Counted from the stretch's first letter, positions 33,631-49,112 are shown. The stretch is DNA of 64,000 bases from Lamellibrachia satsuma (GCA_033239005.1 BSQZ01000033.1:6035001-6099000), one strand, 5' to 3'. A program made the numbers and translations. The notes: generated by a model not told the origin, from the sequence alone.

Positions 33631-34115
33631 GTGAGTTGTAACTTCAAAATTTAACTCAGTGATGGTGTTTGTGTATTGTATAACACTTTGATACCGTAAA
33701 TACAATGTATAACTGCAACGTTTGTGCGTGCCTACCTTTGTAAATCGTATTCTCCGTTTACCGTAAAGTCACGTATATATGTAATGGGTGTGTGTTACTG
33801 TATTCATTAGCATTCAATATACGGATATTCTACTTATCTCTTTGTTAGCATTAGAAACTTAGCGTTTGCACATTTCTGTTAAAATATCAGTCTTCAGTAC
33901 GAGCAAAACTGGTTTAAAATGTTACCTAACGTCTAAAACACAAGTGCTCCATAGACACACAGAGTAATGTTCATATTGTATTATATATTATTCTCTTTAC
34001 TTCGGATTCGGTTGCAGGCTGCTGTGTATTGAATGTTAACATGTGTCAATACGTTTTACGCACAGCGGTGTGTGAATCACTTGTCCGCAAATGTATTCTT
34101 ATCTTCTAAATGCAG

Positions 34116-34275
34116 TTGTGCATGGACTGGCTGTTGACGCGTTGACCGGCAAGATCTACTTCACGTATGACAACAAAGTTGAAGTGGTCAACACGGACGG
34201 CACCCAGAGGGCCAGAGTCATTGTGCATTCGCATCGAACAACAACGTTCGGCGTTGCCGTAGACGTCGTAAACAG
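34116..34275 (+). CDS. Locus 1 exon: YWTD propeller repeats
   Basis: A 160-nt exon after aatgcag, ending at gtgcgt; phase 1 in, phase 2 out. It encodes VHGLAVDALTGKIYFTYD, VVNTDGT and GVAVDVVNR, that is one LDLR class B repeat and the start of the next. Canonical splice sites. Either the exon ending at 25296 or that ending at 33630 can supply the matching phase. Confidence 0.88.
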
Positions 34276-34548
34276 GTGCGTGCGCACGTGTACATACCCT
34301 TTATCCTGGTTTGCTCGTTTGACTTTTTTATTTGAATATTTAACATATATTTATAGTGTTTTACAATACTAAAAAATAACCATGGGCAACCGACAATTTT
34401 AGAGATACGTTACGCCAGAGTGAACACACGTCTGTCATGGCTAACTGGTAATAATAGGCATATGAAAATATCATTGTGTTGGTTATATCTGGCTCAGTGT
34501 TTACACATTACGATTGTTGAAGTATTGTGTTATATATTAATTTTCCAG

Positions 34549-34700
34549 ATTGCTGTTCCATTCCACGCAATACCCTGCTGGTGTGTACAAGTCTGGCCTC
34601 GATGGCACCGCAGCTGTAAAGATTGTTTCGTCAGGTCTTCAAACGCCCTGGGGAATGGCCATTGACTACAGCCATAGGCAGATTTGTTGGGCGGATGCCG
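34549..34700 (+). CDS. Locus 1 exon: YWTD propeller repeat
   Basis: A 152-nt exon (phase 2 to 1), acceptor attttccag, donor gtaaat. It encodes [20 protein letters not shown], then [20 protein letters not shown], a good class B repeat with Cys replacing the usual Tyr before Trp. It continues exactly from 34275 (VVNR-LLFHS). The following intron carries a 220-bp (AT)n array and a decayed gene. Confidence 0.9.
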
Positions 34701-34749
34701 GTAAATACATAAGTACTTCAGTAGTTCACATTTCTGCGTTTCATGTCTG

Positions 34750-34976
<227 letters not shown>

Positions 34977-36441
34977 AATGGGCCAGGTGGAATATTGGTA
35001 CCAAAAATGGAACTAAAAAGGTATTGGTGTTTAGAGGTGCCCAAATTATGAGAAAACAAATTATGATGGACATTTCAGTTCGGTAGCTTAAGCTCGCCAT
35101 ACGCAATTTTCTTCACGTATATGGATAAATGAATTCTTGAAGAAAGAAACAATAAACCATACAGCATATAACCATGAGGAACTTCACTTTTGACCCCATA
35201 TCACTACTGGCATTGCACTGCTTTTTTGACATGTATGTGTTTAACTACTTCCTCACAGGCCCACGATTTCACACATTGATACTTATATATGTGAAAATAG
35301 GGTTTTAAAGGGGCTCTCAGTGGTAAAAATGGTCTTGGTGTCGTAGTTATTGCATCCTTCACAACACTGCAGCGTTCTGGCGTTACAACGCGGAATGCTT
35401 GACGTTTTCTCTGCCACTTCTACACATGTGTACTGATTTAAAAGGGTGAGTGTGATTTGTGGTAAGCCGCTCGTGTGGCTGCTATGATGCGATATGCATT
35501 CAAGCGCCCGGATGACCAACATCAAGAATAAGATGACAATTAAGTGAGTATCTGGCCCTTCTTCGCCACAGCAGTGGGGATCTTGCAGTTTTCTGGATGT
35601 CCTATGTTGACCTTGTAGTGCTCCTGTTGACATTCATCCGAGCATCGAGGGAGGGAAATTGGTTGCTGCATCTCCATTCTATTCGTTTGCTCATTCCGTG
35701 GTGCTTTGCATATGGTAGGCAAAACTATGGTAGACTACTGCTTGTGCAGAAATGACAAAGTTACCAAAAGATAATACAAGTGTCTTAGAGAATTCCCAGA
35801 ATGGGGATTTTCTGTCCCGCTTGGTGACCACAACCCTTTCGGTCGAATACCTGTTGATTATAGTATAGAGGAGACAGTCAACAAGATCCACACAGGCTGC
35901 TGAAGGAAGCAACGGTTCAGCCTCAAACCAGGCACAGTTTGCAATAGTAAATAATATAGTAAATAATATCTCACTGCCGAGTATCGTAGCACGTGTCTGA
36001 ATATGTGTGACATGATCGAGCTACATAGTTCTTGTGTCAGCCATACTGATTTACAACCATCACATATTAGAATGGACGAGGGTGACATGAATTCAGTTGC
36101 TAACATTCTTGGAAAACAGTGGACAAACCCATTCAACAATAACCTCTCTGATATTATAAGCCTTTCCCCAAGCACTGCAGTTCCATTGGACGTTGCCCAT
36201 GACCTACTAAACACTCAGGACAAATGTGAAATGGCCTGCCAAGACTTCCAGAGAGAAATACTGCAGACAGGAAGGAATAAACAGTTTCATGACCGCATCC
36301 CAAGAATGAAATTGAATGCAGTCAGTAGTGAAAAGAAACAGCAGTAATACAAGACTATCAACAAAAATACTATCCTGAAGGCTGATCACAGATTGTTTGG
36401 TCACATGGTATTGATAGCAACTAGCAGACATCTCAACATGC

Positions 36442-37588
36442 AAGAAAGACTAAAGCATCCCCTTGCCTCCAACATCATGCTGGCCATAGAATCAAGAAAG
36501 ACTAAAGCATCCCCTTGCCCCCAACATCAAGCTGGCCATATAATCAAGAAAGACTAAAGCATCCCCTTGCCTCCAACATCATGCTGGCCACAGAATCAAG
36601 AAAGACTAAAGCATCCCCTTGCCTCCAGCATCATGCTGGACATAGAATCAAGAAAGACTAAAGCATCCCCTTGCCCCCAACATCATGCTGGCCACAGAAT
36701 CAAGAAAGACTAAAGCATCCTCTTGCCTCCAACATCATGCTGGCCACAGAATCAAGAAAGACTAAAGCATCCCCTTCCCCCCAACATCATGCTGGCCACA
36801 GAATCAAGAAAGACTAAAGCATCCCCTTGCCCCCAACATCATGCTGGCCACAGAATCAAGAAAGACTAAAGCATCCCCTTGCCCCCAACATCATGCTGGC
36901 CACAGAATCAAGAAAGACTAAAGCATCCCCTTGTCCCCAACATCATGCTGGCCACAGAATCAAGAAAGACTAAAGCATCCCCATGCCTCCAACATCATGC
37001 TGGACATAGAATCAAGAAAGACTAAAGCATCCCCATGCCTCCAACATCATGCTGGACATAGAATCAAGAAAGACTAAAGCATCCCCATGCCTCCAACATC
37101 ATGCTGGACATAGAATCAAGAAAGACTAAAGCATCCCCTTGCCTCCAACATCATGCTGGACATAGAATCAAGAAAGACTAAAGCATCCCCATGCCTCCAA
37201 CATCATGCTGGACATAGAATCAAGAAAGACTAAAGCATCCCCATGCCTCCAACATCATGCTGGACATAGAATCAAGAAAGACTAAAGCATCCCCATGCCT
37301 CCAATATCATGCTGGACATAGAATCAAGAAAGACTAAAGCATCCCCATGCCTCCATCATCTTGCTGGCCACAGAATCAAGAAAGACTAAAGCATCCCCTT
37401 GCCTCCATCATCATGCTGGCCACAGAATCAAGAAAGACTAAAGCATCCCCTTGCCTCCATCATCATGCTGGCCACAGAATCAAGAAAGACTAAAGCATCC
37501 CCTTGCCTCCATCATCATGCTGGCCACAGAATCAAGAAAGACTAAAGCATCCCCTTGCCCCCAGCATCATGCTGGCCACAGAATCAAG
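36442..37588. repeat. 52-bp minisatellite, about 22 copies
   Basis: The unit starts aagaaagactaaagcatccc and contains catcatgctggccacagaat. The period is exactly 52 between 36442 and 36494 and holds through the array, with substitutions that form two or three higher-order variants (ccttgcctcc versus ccatgcctcc; ggccacag versus ggacatag). It lies between two coding blocks of the pseudogene and its first unit reads as the family's ERLKHPLA coding. Confidence 0.96.
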
Positions 37589-37724
37589 CAGTGCTATTTG
37601 CGCTTCACTCAAAGCCAAACTGGTCCACTTCAGACGAAGACAAACCCACTATTGATTGGATGACTGGATCCCCAGAATTTGTTCTGGAGTTGTTTTCATG
37701 CAAATGCAGGCTTAAGACTGCGAG

Positions 37725-37842
37725 TGCCTTGTACATGCACTCAAATGCAGGCGAGTGCCTTGTACATGCACTCAAATGCAGGCGAGTGCCTTGTACATGC
37801 ACTCAAATGCAGGCGAGTGCCTTGTACGTGCACTCAAATGCC
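37725..37842. repeat. 31-bp minisatellite, about four copies
   Basis: The unit gcgagtgccttgtacatgca plus ctcaaatgcag repeats four times. It sits inside the cysteine-rich C-terminal coding block of the same pseudogene. Confidence 0.92.
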
Positions 37843-37999
37843 CAGATATTTGTTGTCTCCGGGACTGTTCCAATGTGAGAACTGAGGGGATGAACAACAG
37901 GAACAGGATAGTTCAGATGATGGAGTGTGAATTTATGGACACTGATCTGTTTCCCATTTATGAAAACTAATTAATGTACTTAACATAGTTTGCTTGACT

Positions 38000-39640
38000 A
38001 AAATACTTTTTTTTACTACAACATGCGCATACTAGCATGAAAGCTGCATTGTTGCCATGGTTCTAAGTAAATGGTGATCAAACAACATATTTAATGTACA
38101 TATTACATCATTTATGAATAACAGACGTGCAATAGAAGTAGCTACATAAACTACAGACTGGAACACGTTTGTTAAGATAGTTTATAGGGATAGCAAAGTG
38201 GTTTGTACATTTGACTTTACTGTCAGAATAAAGGCCCGCATTTTGACCTAGAGGTCACTTACGAAATGACCTCTTTAAGCTATGCCCTACAGGTCCATCA
38301 TATTAGTCCATGATCTACAGACATGTAGCTAATCAAAAAGCATTGTCAACTTTCCTTCGACCAGTTGGTCAAATTTCAGGTTCTGGGTCTTGGCTTTTGA
38401 ACCAAGCAATAAATCCATATTAACCATTCTAAGCTAGATATATTAATGCATATTGTACTGATGAGCTTAGAAATGAATAGTCCTCTTCCAAACCTTTGAT
38501 TTAATACCAAATATGGCTACATACATGTTGAAATGTTTTATGATTATCGGAAGGGTTTATTTGACCCACAGATTAAACAGTACAGTTGTCAATACAGTGA
38601 AAATCTACAGCTCAAATAACGTGTTAATAAATAACAAGTATTACATGTATTGTAAACTAAAATGTGAAAATCTACAGCTCAAGTAACATGTGTTAATAAA
38701 TAACAAGTAATATATGTATTGTAAACTGAAATATACAACACAAATATAATATAACTGAAGTATAATGACATCACAATAGCCTAAACATGGACTATCAGTT
38801 TGCTGTAGATAAACTTAACAGGGCTCAGGGAGACTGCCACTAAGATCATTGTTGGTTGCTCTCGTGGCAGCCACCACAGTATTATAATTTTCAACAAAGT
38901 TCCTTAACTTAATTAAGCACTTTCTCAAAAAATAACAATAACACAAGTGCATAACTTCCAAAATAGGTTTGACAAATAATTAGTTATTTCATCATTAAAT
39001 GATGACAAAATCTCAAAGGGTAAATAAATTGACTTAATTTTTAATCTGGCAAATATATACATTTACATATGACATACTAATTACAGTACAGTTTATAATT
39101 AACAAATAATTAACAAAAGTAATGAAATATGAAAGCGTTTATGATTTAATTATTAAGTCCGTCCACAAATGTAACAATTTGGCATAGAGCACTGTTCTCT
39201 TTAGTTTTGTAGAAAGCACATTTTGGCATACCTAGTAAATCCATGTAAGCTATGTGTTAAAATTGTGTTCCTTATGTATTTCGAAGTATTGTTTATTAGT
39301 AATGGAATATCATACCTAATGCATCGTTTGGCAAAATTAAGCTTTACTGTCAAAATAAAACCCCAAATATTTACCTAGGGAGTCACTTAAAAAATTACTT
39401 GATGACTTATCTAAGCTACCCCTACATAGGTTCATCATATTATTTCATGCTCTACAGACATGTAACTAATCAAAAAGCATTGTTAGGTTTTGTTCGTCCT
39501 TATGGTACCAATTGGTCCCATATAAGGTCCTGGCTCAAGACCTAATACGATTATTATTATTATCTTAATCTCATCATCTATTTCTTAATAATTCATTTTG
39601 TAGCATGTTTGATTGATGATTTTTGCTAATTCCCATGTGT
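38000..39640. repeat. Intron with a diverged 180-bp repeat pair and a 66-bp tandem duplicate
   Basis: About 38225-38400 and 39345-39535 share a segment (ctacagacatgtagctaatcaaaaagcattgt and flanks) with roughly 75-80% identity by eye. About 38600-38735 holds two copies of a 66-bp unit starting gtgaaaatctacagctcaa. No exon was seen. Confidence 0.75.
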
Positions 39641-39645
39641 TGCAG

Positions 39646-39772
39646 GTATGATGTGTATTCAGTGCACAGATAATGATGGACGTAATCCGAAGCAGGTTTA
39701 CACTACTGGTGGCGTTCGTTATGTCGACGTGAAAGACAACACCCTGTACTACTCACAACGCAGCCCAAACAG
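39646..39772 (+). CDS. Locus 1 exon: degenerate YWTD-type repeat
   Basis: A 127-nt exon (phase 1 to 2), acceptor gtgttgcag, donor gtgatg. It encodes MMCIQCTDNDGRNPKQVYTT, then GVRYVDVKDNTLYYS. It follows the pattern of a propeller blade (I...D.DG.....V......V..ID....LYY) with weak class B conservation. In phase with both neighbours. Confidence 0.8.
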
Positions 39773-40193
39773 GTGATGAATTTAACACAATCCGGTACTG
39801 TTTACCTACGTAGAAGGATATTGCATACAATACAATAACAAGTACTGTATTTAAACAGATTTCATGAAATCAGACCCGGTTTACCTTTTATTTATTAATG
39901 TTTTTTACGCCTAATTGATTTATATTTGACCCATATTATCCCAACGTACTTAAGTAAACTTTCAAAATGGGTACATACCGGACATATACATACATAAGTA
40001 TATAAATTTATCATGAATTAAACTTATCTGCATTTAGCCAATGTTTGCACTTGTGTGTCCGCTGGTATATGGGTACACACTTGATCTGATGTTTGACTTG
40101 TAATAAGTCGCATGCGCACCCACGCGTGCACGCACGCACGCACAAAGGGTACTTATAAATATAATAATTATAAATGTTCTCCATTCTCTCCAG

Positions 40194-40285
40194 GGTCTAC
40201 GCCTGCCGATTGGATGTTGCGAGCTGTCGTGTCCTTAATACTGGAACAGGTACAAAGACGGGCATTGCGGTGTTGTCTGACAATT
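40194..40285 (+). CDS. Locus 1 exon: last propeller strand region
   Basis: A 92-nt exon (phase 2 to 1), acceptor ctctccag, donor gtaagt. It encodes VYACRLDVASCRVLNTGTGT, then AVLSDN. It resembles the closing strand of a propeller blade (the .I.R..LD pattern). Phases fit the neighbouring exons exactly. Confidence 0.78.
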
Positions 40286-40970
40286 GTAAGTTGTTTGTAA
40301 ATAAATATAATAAGACATGTTCAACTTACGATACATATGTTTGTACGTCTGTGCTCTCAAGTAAGGTAACAGAAGTAGGCATTAACTGTAAACTTACTTA
40401 GATTCCCGAGGACCATATGCATATTATTAGAAACAAAGAGTACTCCAGTTACGATACTTACCAACATCAGCGATCCCAGAAACGAGGATGAAGTCTGCCA
40501 GGGGTTGATCGTGGACAGTAAACTTGCGTAATACCGTACATGGTACATCGTACAAAAATAGTCCAAAATTAAAAAACCGTAATACTTTGGTTATTTTGTC
40601 ATCTTTATTAAAACATTATCATAAAAAATTAGTTTTAAGGACGTGGTCAAATGGACATGTGGTCAATTGTATATAGTATTTTGTAATGAGGGTATAATTA
40701 GTAACATATGTTGTAACAATTATATACCTAAGTGTTGAAGGCAAATGATTTACGCGAATATGTGAACGTGCCTTTACAAATACCCTAGAGATATGCTTCT
40801 ATGAGCCGCGGCAGCACCTGCATATTGACATTATGATATTATGAAGAAAACAGTTTTAAAACCGCTGTCAGTATGTTGTCGAAACGGCACATGAATATAC
40901 ACGGATGATCTGCAAGACACGTGTGTATTGATACCAGTTGGAAATAGATTGTTATTGTTGTATGTTCCAG

Positions 40971-41143
40971 CCTTGTATGACTGCCAGTCAAAGAACCCTT
41001 GCAAGACGATACTGCGGGACTCGACCTTCCGGCACAAGGACGACGATAAGTTTGTCAGGTGTACGAAGTCCGGCAGCTGCACCGTTTTGTCTTGTAGCAA
41101 CCGAAAGAAATATATACCCATATCGGGTACATGCAGTAAATAA
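40971..41143 (+). CDS. Locus 1 terminal exon: six-cysteine C-terminal module
   Basis: A 173-nt exon starting after tatgttccag in phase 1 and ending with TAA at 41141-41143. It encodes LYDCQSKNPC, a HKDDDKFVRCTKSGSC segment, VLSCSN and GTCSK. Six cysteines and the H-x-D-x-x-K-F-x-x-C core resemble a chitin-binding peritrophin-A (CBM14) domain, though it lacks the usual aromatic run, so this is tentative. No transmembrane segment follows, which suggests a secreted protein. Confidence 0.82.
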
Positions 41144-42315
41144 GTAGCGTCAGACGAGAGAGCACCACTTTCTATTTTAACTCATCGTATTCTCTGTCTG
41201 CAGTTTGTGAAACATTGAGTCTCCATGCAAAAAAAACACAAAACTGAACAGTGATACTTTACTATCACATTTACGATAGTCGTGAGCGGGCGAAAGAAAA
41301 TGTGTCGGGTTTCTGTAAGAAACATCGTTGTTTGCGGATAATGCGTTGTCGTAGTCACACGGTCTTCGTATTTGGTGCGTCTTATGGCTAAATGGAGCCC
41401 TAGCGCATTTGTATTTTAGAAGGATGTTAGATGTTGTGCTAGTTGTATTCTCGTTGCAGTTTTGGTAGGGTGTTTGAAAATCAGACTAATTAATAGCCAT
41501 GTTACAATGAACATGTTTTCTAGTGGTCGCGGACATTCGTTGTCAATATGATAATGGTCATCCTTTGATTTGCGCTAATAATGACCTTTATAGTCGGGTG
41601 TCCTGATTTGATCGGGGTTCGCTCTAAATATAAGACCAAACTGTTTTCCTATAAGTATAACCTCATAATTGTGTTGTGTTTGTTGAAATTAGATAAACAG
41701 TTATACGTTGTTCACTTTCACTGTTCGACTATTGTAGACACATTTGCATTATTGATGTTGCATCATTAGAGGCTAAGATTGCACAATTATATTTGTCTAA
41801 AATGTCATGTTGTATAAGAAGAAACATAAACTGTAGGTGTTGAGTTATAATTGTGGCAAGCAGTTGATGGTTGTATTACGTGCCATGTTGATGTCATGTT
41901 TGGCTATGTAAAGAAGAATCAATTAAGAGGAACACATTGAGTTTTGAATATAGAGCAGCTTGGACATATATGTACCATGTGTTCATTGTTATGGAATAGC
42001 AATTATCTGTTTTACATATCCTATTTTTGATCATGTGTATTGATTATTGTATGAGCCAGTTGTGTCGATTCGTTGAATAAATGGTGAGCTCATAAAAGCA
42101 GCGCACCTAATTGAGACTTTTACGGTATATTTATTTACTTACTGATTTTTATACTTTTACGGTATGTTTATTTATTTACTGGTTGAAACGTGACATGTAC
42201 AGCAGCCTTTTAGCTACTGTACTTCACAATCACGTTTGGTGGTCCACCCCAAGAGATGGATATGTAAGTTCACGTTTATTGTGTATTGATTGACACGTTG
42301 TATGTCTAAATAAAA
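41144..42315 (+). other. Probable 3' UTR of locus 1
   Basis: About 1.2 kb of non-coding sequence after the stop. Candidate polyadenylation signals AATAAA lie at 42076-42081 and 42309-42314. No other feature is recognised. Confidence 0.45.
42309..42314 (+). terminator. Candidate poly(A) signal of locus 1
   Basis: AATAAA in tctaaataaaatacattg; another candidate is at 42076-42081. Either could end the locus 1 transcript. Not distinguishable without RNA data. Confidence 0.4.
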
Positions 42316-42690
42316 TACATTGTACGATAGAAGGCGTCATGGCTTATGCTGTATTACTATCTTACATGTTGTTGTTAGCACCAGTTGCATATATGTTAAC
42401 TACCACTGCCGTGGCCACAGCACAGTATACGAAACTTCGGCTGCGTTTCGATAACACTGTTGTGGCCGATTTTATTTAATCTTTAAATGTTTTAGGTCGT
42501 TGTGCACCACTAGTCATATACACGTTGAACAACAATAGTGTCAAACACATGTAACGTGGTGATTGCGAATAGTAGATAGGCGAGACGGTAGAGGATTTGG
42601 AACTTGCATATCCGCCATAGTGTACAACAAACGGTGGCGCCACGTCACGGACACTGGATAATCGAAGCTAGCCACAGACCACACTAACGA

Positions 42691-43599
42691 TCAGTCCCGG
42701 GCTGGGCCGAAATTCAGGGGTATCAGCTCTGGTGCGTTTTTCGGAAAAACAGCCTCACCACCAATACACAGTGGTCCATCAAATTGGCCGCTAGTGCGGA
42801 AATCAAAGCAGAGTTCCTTTATCTTGCACACATTCAGTTCTGGGAAATTTTCCTTGCACCACACTGATATCACAGAGACAGTGTTCTCATAAGCGAGGAA
42901 CGAGTCTGATCCGTTCAGGCACGCCACTACTGCTGCGTCGTCTGAGTATTTAATCAGGACATTAGAGTCACATTCGCTCCTGAAGTCGTGTACAGGGAGT
43001 AGATAATCGAACTCCCAACACACCCCAGGGGGCGCTTCTGCATTCGTGATGATGTTGGGGAAGATTTTGCTGCCAGCCGTCACATGTTGGGGTCTGTTGC
43101 TGAGAAAGTTATGCATCCAGTGAATGAAGTTGCGAGGGGGGTATTTGCATGGCTAGAAGCTTTTCGATTATCTTGTAGCGCTGTATAGTATTAAATGCCG
43201 AACTAAAATCTATGAAGAGGATTCGGATGTAGTTGCCTGCCTTCTCTAGATGTTTGGTGACATTGTGTATCAGGGTTGCCACAGCATCATCAGTGCTATG
43301 CCCACGCTTCTAGGCGAACTGCATGGGACCCAGTTTCTCCTGAATGTGTGGAGAGAGGTTGGTCGGGACTAACCTCTTCATGGCTTTCGTGGGAAGGGAA
43401 CTGAGAGCAACGGGCCCGTAGTGGTTGAGTTCCTGAGGGGAGGGGATTTTAGGCACAGGAATGACGGTGCTGGTTTCCAGAGGTTGGGAATGATGCCGGT
43501 GTCTACAGACTCCTGGAACAGTTGTGAGAGCATAGACGCCAATTCTTCGGCACAGGTACGGAGAAGGTGGCCTGAAATGTTGTCAGGCCCGGAAAAAGA

Positions 43600-43600
<1 letters not shown>
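42691..43600 (-). pseudogene. Non-LTR retrotransposon RT remnant (Rex1/CR1-like)
   Basis: The minus-strand frame 42691-43116 gives FLSNRPQHV, LIKYSDDAAVVACLNG, VISVWCKENFPELNV and then FDGPLCIGGEAV, matching the region around the YADD box (here YSDD) and the following SWCxxNxLxLNVxKTKE and PLxIxGE motifs of CR1/Rex1-type elements. Upstream RT parts to about 43600 are scattered over frames (a GIIPNLWK block). It lacks the GxPQG box and both ends. Confidence 0.78.
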
Positions 43601-46290
<2,690 letters not shown>

Positions 46291-46449
46291 TTGTTAAATC
46301 TCATAGTCGGCTTTGGACAAAACTATGAAAATTTTTATATTGTGGATTTGTCTTTGTATTATTTGGTGTATAATAAACAACTGTGTGACTTCGTTAGTGT
46401 TTTGTTGTCTGTGTAGTTTGGATGAGTTAGTGTACAATTATGTTTAGTG

Positions 46450-48655
46450 TATATAAAATGTGCCTGCCGTTGCACTCGATACAGCAGATGTGTCTATCTC
46501 TAATCCTCCCATTACCAACAAGTCGAAAGAGGGACAACTGGATGGAGCAATAAAAAAGAGAGATATTGGCTAGACCAGGCTTTCAAACTCATTGAGAAAA
46601 GGGTATTGGAAAAGTGCAACTCACGACACTGGCATGGGCATCCTACCATGCCTCTCTGCAGAAGCTCCCGTATGACTTTGAGGTGGCTATAACTCAGCAA
46701 TGGCCCTTTTCTACAAGAAGGCAGCTATAGCAACCATGATTAAGCATGGAAGAGGTGTCCAAAGCAAAGCCACGGAATTCCTCAACCAAGGAAACATTCC
46801 AGTATGTGACTATGATGATCCACTGTATGCCCTGGCAAAGTTTGTGCCGTGGAATTTTCCTCAAACGCATGGTGAGGACACGTACATTGCAATGTTTGGT
46901 GGGCTTCACATGGATATGGCGATCAGGAAACATACGATGACCACTCGGGGGGCTCTGGATGGACAAATGCACGGACGCAGGCAGACTTGCATATTCAGGC
47001 ACAGCTGACTTGTTCCTCAGGTCTTCCCAGTTCACCAGAACCCGACATGTCAGTACTTTGGCCTTGGCGAAACTCCAACAACACGCCTTCCATGATACAG
47101 AGCAGCACCACGACGATGAGACAGAAGAAGCATGGATGCAGGAGATGATTGCAAAGAGTCCAACATTTTTGTACTGGGACTGAGATTGTGGGCATAATCT
47201 TCATCAGAGCTCACACCAGCGGGACTTTTCCCTTTACGTAGTTCTTTGCCCTGGTTCACCAGAACTATGTTCCCTGTTCATATCCGTGACATTGAGAACC
47301 AGCACCCATCCATCCTTAAGGAATTTTAAGAGCATGGCCACTGGGTTGTTCCCAATACAATGAATCGAATATCAGCAGAACACCAAACTTATCAAGGGTT
47401 CGGTGGCGCTGTAGGGCACGCTGAAAATCCATCAGTTTTCAGCAAATAGATGATAGCAGGACCTGAGCAAGCCCGAATACGAAAAGAGTTTGAGAACCTT
47501 CCTGTGTGTAACGTTGAGAGAACCCACCACGAGGAAGACCTCTCTGATCAGAAATCAAGGAGTAAGTGATGGTTCTACATCAAACCATCGTTGACGTGGG
47601 AAACCCATTCAAGAAAGATTCTGAACTGCTGGCCTTGCACAGCCACAGTGTTATGGATGAATCGGTGGTAAATAGCGAAGCACTATCGAAGGACTGGGTA
47701 AAGATCAATGAGACAACTACCACAAGTCGCTGATTGTTGACCGCACACGCTCCATCCATGACTCTATAAAAAATAACTCAGTGGCCCTCGTCAGATATCT
47801 TACGCCACAGTCCAAGACCAAGCAGGAAAGCTCCTGGTGCAAAAAGGTCAGGGAGAACCTTGTACGTCATTCGACACAAAAGCTCTTGATGGTGCTGATG
47901 AGGTGCATGTCCTTACCCCAAACAATAGCATCACGTTTGATGAGTACGCTAACGGTTTTTTCTTACCTCACGTCATGAAGCAATTAGAGATCGACAAAAG
48001 ACGTAAGGTGGTCTGTGATGCGTACCTCACCAGCTTAATCAAACAGTCCAAACGAGAAAAGCGAGGTAAAGAGATTCGTAGGAAGATATGTGAGTTCGTT
48101 TGAGGGACCAACTATCGCATGGTGTTGTGTGATCACCAGGAGGCAGACATTCGACTACTGATTCACTTGCAGAATGCCTTCGAAATGGGATCTACCACCT
48201 GCTTGGTGCGCACTGTGGATACTGACGTCCTTGTTCTTGTTATCGGTCAGTTTTATGAGCTTGTCACTTTGTATTCAGCTGCAGACATCTGGGTGGCCTT
48301 TGGTAGAGACAGGAACTTTACGCATCTTCATGTTAGTGCCATTTGTCATGCTCTGGGGAAAAAACAAATCCATTTCCACGGCTTCACAGGCCGCGATACG
48401 ACGTGTTCGGTAGCGCGAACACATGGCATGGGAATGCATACACTGAAGTGGCCGAAACTTTAATCTACATGACACTGAATTCGTGCAGCCATTTGTACCT
48501 GGAATCACAACATTTCCAATTTCTGGAACGCTTCACTGTTGTCCTCGATGACAAGAGTAGAAGTATGGACTCTGTTAACGAGGCACGGAGAGAGCTATTC
48601 TGCCAAAGGAATAAGACCATGAAAACAATTCCACCAACCCAGGATGCTTTGTAAC
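46450..48655 (+). pseudogene. Second decayed member of the uncharacterised metazoan family, PIN/XPG-like C-terminal part
   Basis: Blocks in changing frames: MALFYKKAAIATMIKHGRGV and DDPLYALAKFVPW (46700-46860), GEDTYIAMFGGLH, SGTADLFLRSSQFTRTRH (46994-47050), FGGAVGHAENPSVFSK (about 47398-47445), DEYANGFFLPHVMKQL, EKRGKEIRRKICEF (47837-48103), HQEADIRLLIHLQNAF, VRTVDTDVLVLVIGQF, WVAFGRD and KKQIHFHGFTGRDTT (48119-48420). I recognise this order from many uncharacterised coral, mollusc and fish proteins; the DTDVLVL and TGCDT-like motifs resemble PIN/XPG-I acidic sites. The cysteine of TGCDT is Arg here. Stops near 46555, 47182 and 48103 and frame changes show it is dead. Confidence 0.75.
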
Positions 48656-48659
48656 CGCA

Positions 48660-48800
48660 CACAAAGCGTGTAGCATACCAGGCTGGTATGTGTTCGATCT
48701 CTCAGTTGGTCGAGCAGCAGACGCCCGCTCCAGGCAGGGGTTGGACGTAGAATATTAGAACATATTCTGCGCAAACCAGTGGCGCAATATTCTTAATTTT
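48660..48800. other. Possible tRNA-like SINE trace
   Basis: The segment cttgtaaccgcacacaaagc to gggttggacgtagaat includes a gtgttcgatctctcag stretch with weak B-box similarity. There is no clear A box or second copy. Weak. Confidence 0.2.
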
Positions 48801-48939
48801 AGCTACACGTGGTTAGTTATTTTCTAATAATAGTTTTATTATGCTTTGCAGCCAAAAATATAGCTGAATAGTACATATGTAGGCGTACATGATAAATATA
48901 ATTCCATACATTAAAAGGGATAAAAAATAAAAGGCAATG

Positions 48940-49112
48940 AATTAATTGAGCATTAAATTGCATATAAATAAATATAGTATAAATATGACATATACATATA
49001 GTATACAGTATTAAATTATAAGCATTACGTTGCATGTAAATAAATATAATATATATTAAATTAAAAACATTCAGTTGCATATAAATAAATAAAAGAGAGT
49101 ATTAAATGTAGG
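48940..49112. repeat. AT-rich tandem repeat, about 65-bp period
   Basis: Three imperfect units each contain cattrcgttgcatrtaaataaatat followed by an AT-rich run. Degenerate; no coding. Confidence 0.7.

Larger units (their letters stand above)
35545..37970 (+). pseudogene. Decayed member of a widespread uncharacterised metazoan family, disrupted by minisatellites
   Basis: Frames read together give FWMSYVDLVVLLLTFIRASR, EGNWLLHLHSIR, IPWCFAYGRQNYG, FSVPLGDHNPFGRIPVDYSI, EETVNK, YLTAEYRSTC, a clean stretch at 36003-36347 (DMIELHSS, HTDLQPSHIRMDEGD, WTNPFNNN, VPLDVAHDLL, KFHDRI-like), LKADHRLFGHM and, after the minisatellites, SPEFVLELFSCKC and DICCLRDCSN. I recognise this order from a large family of uncharacterised proteins abundant in coral, mollusc and fish gene sets, with a C-terminal cysteine motif; its multi-copy spread suggests mobility but no function is established. 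Stops near 35735, 35900 and 36345, plus frameshifts, make it a pseudogene within an intron of locus 1. Confidence 0.72.
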
